From: Gemmatimonadales bacterium UBA7889
GTDB lineage: Bacteria > Gemmatimonadota > Gemmatimonadetes > Longimicrobiales > Gaopeijiaceae
Assembly: GCA_002501085.1 (NCBI GenBank)
Contig: DLRL01000108.1
Location: 1 to 5,165, forward strand
Direction: 5' to 3'
DNA length: 5,165 nucleotides
The notes below the pieces were generated by a model that saw only the letters and a program-made list of their open reading frames with translations, was not told the DNA's origin and searched no databases. The position numbers and the translations under genes were made by a program. Positions 4,357-5,165 of this stretch are shown one piece after another. The stretch's first letter is position 1. Each line of letters begins with the position of its first letter.

Positions 4357-5165
4357 ATGATCTTTAACGAGCTGGAAAAGAAACCAGGAGCCAGATTTCT
4401 GTTCATTCTGGCTTGCCTAGTCGTGATAGTCTACGGCTTGCAGTTTGCTGCTCCGATCCTTCTTCCTTCAGCACTTGCTCTTTTCTTAGCGGTATTAAGC
4501 TTGCCGGTCATGACGTGGCTCGTGAAGCATCGGATTCCATCGGGTCTTGCGACACTTATCACCGTTTTAGTCAATGTAGCTGTCATAGGGCTGTTCATAC
4601 TGCTTGCGAGCCCGTCGATTGCTGAATTGCAGAACAATCTTGATCAGTACGTCTTGGATCTCCAGGAGCGCTGGAGCCAATGGATGACCTGGCTGGAGAA
4701 TTCGACTGGTCGCGAGATAAGTGACTATTTAACGGTTAGCATAATTGACCCGGGAGCAGTGGTGGACATCGCTCGCGGAACTATCGGGCGTATCGCTCAA
4801 ATTCTTTCCACCACATTTATCGTGTTTCTCATCATGGCTTTTATGCTCAGCGAAGCTACGGTTTTCCCTAAGAAATTCCGTTACATCTTGGGTGTACGTG
4901 GTGGAGACGAAGACCGGTTCACCAAGATCGCAACTGAGATTCAGTCCTATCTAGGTATAAAAACTGTGGTATCCCTCGCTACCGGATTGGTATTGGGAAT
5001 CTGGGCATACCTGTGGGATCTTGATTTCCCAGTGTTGCTAGGGATGATCGTGTTTTTTCTTAACTATATACCAACGGTGGGCTCGATCATTGCAGCGATC
5101 CCAGCGGTCTTATTGAGCATTATTCTACACGGAACGCTCTATCACGCGATTGTCGTGGCAGGTGG
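4357..5165 (+). CDS. AI-2E family transporter (PerM/YdiK-like), 3' end outside window
   Basis: A polytopic inner-membrane protein of the AI-2E transporter family (formerly UPF0118). Members include E. coli TqsA, linked to autoinducer-2 export, and others linked to Na+/H+ exchange, so the substrate here is unknown. The window holds 269 codons with no stop; the family is usually about 340-400 residues, so the last part is missing. Paired hydrophobic segments lie near residues 13-30, 31-50 and 61-84. The long soluble region typical of the family (about 85-145, with LQNNLDQYVLDLQERW) follows, then membrane segments near 146-166, 200-222 and 224-262. The conserved FFLNYIPTVGSIIAAIP block (233-249) is the clearest signature. 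ATG at 4357 is the first start after an in-frame stop at 4309-4311. No Shine-Dalgarno sequence is visible. It is transcribed divergently from the GGQ-protein gene across a 123-base gap. Confidence 0.92.
   Translation, partial: MIFNELEKKPGARFLFILACLVVIVYGLQFAAPILLPSALALFLAVLSLPVMTWLVKHRIPSGLATLITVLVNVAVIGLFILLASPSIAELQNNLDQYVLDLQERWSQWMTWLENSTGREISDYLTVSIIDPGAVVDIARGTIGRIAQILSTTFIVFLIMAFMLSEATVFPKKFRYILGVRGGDEDRFTKIATEIQSYLGIKTVVSLATGLVLGIWAYLWDLDFPVLLGMIVFFLNYIPTVGSIIAAIPAVLLSIILHGTLYHAIVVAG

Noticed and set aside
4413..4637. Open frames at 4413-4625 (plus), 4431-4637 (minus) and 4745-4954 (plus)
   Set aside because: They are out-of-frame or antisense shadows of the AI-2E family gene, which runs from 4357 to the right edge without a stop.

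Overview
The window is a compact stretch of bacterial chromosome with housekeeping genes only. I see no insertion sequence, phage gene, CRISPR array or other sign of mobile DNA. Base composition looks balanced, close to half G+C by eye. The layout (site-2 protease, scpA, scpB, rluB-type pseudouridine synthase, with overlapping or nearly abutting genes) occurs in several phyla. My best guess is an uncultivated Gemmatimonadota-like or related lineage, but nothing here fixes the taxonomy and I hold that guess loosely.

Region 1 (1-846). The window opens inside the end of a class I dihydroorotase gene (pyrC). A possible 40-codon reading frame starts in an ATGA overlap with the pyrC stop and runs into the 3' end of rpsT, which lies on the opposite strand. 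A short palindrome sits where these frames converge. rpsT (ribosomal protein S20) reads leftward from a leader that can form two abutting hairpins.

Region 2 (847-3769). A rightward cluster holds a membrane-embedded M50 zinc protease, scpA, scpB and an S4-domain pseudouridine synthase, followed 15 bases later by a CAU-anticodon tRNA (probably elongator Met). Spacing is very tight (scpA and scpB share ATGA; 7 bases separate scpB and the synthase), which suggests one operon. The tRNA is probably cotranscribed and is followed by a strong hairpin terminator. ScpA and ScpB form the kleisin and winged-helix parts of the SMC condensin. The pseudouridine synthase acts on 23S rRNA.

Region 3 (3770-5165). 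A leftward gene encodes a small GGQ release-factor-like protein, probably a ribosome-rescue peptidyl-tRNA hydrolase. It converges on the tRNA terminator. Divergent from it is an AI-2E (PerM/YdiK) family membrane protein that runs off the right edge.

I did not find a new biological system. The points most worth a second look are the rpsT leader hairpins, the small frame coupled to pyrC, the perfect TATAAT lying almost on the start codon of the GGQ protein, and the GGQ protein's resemblance to the mitochondrial rescue factor MTRFR (C12orf65).
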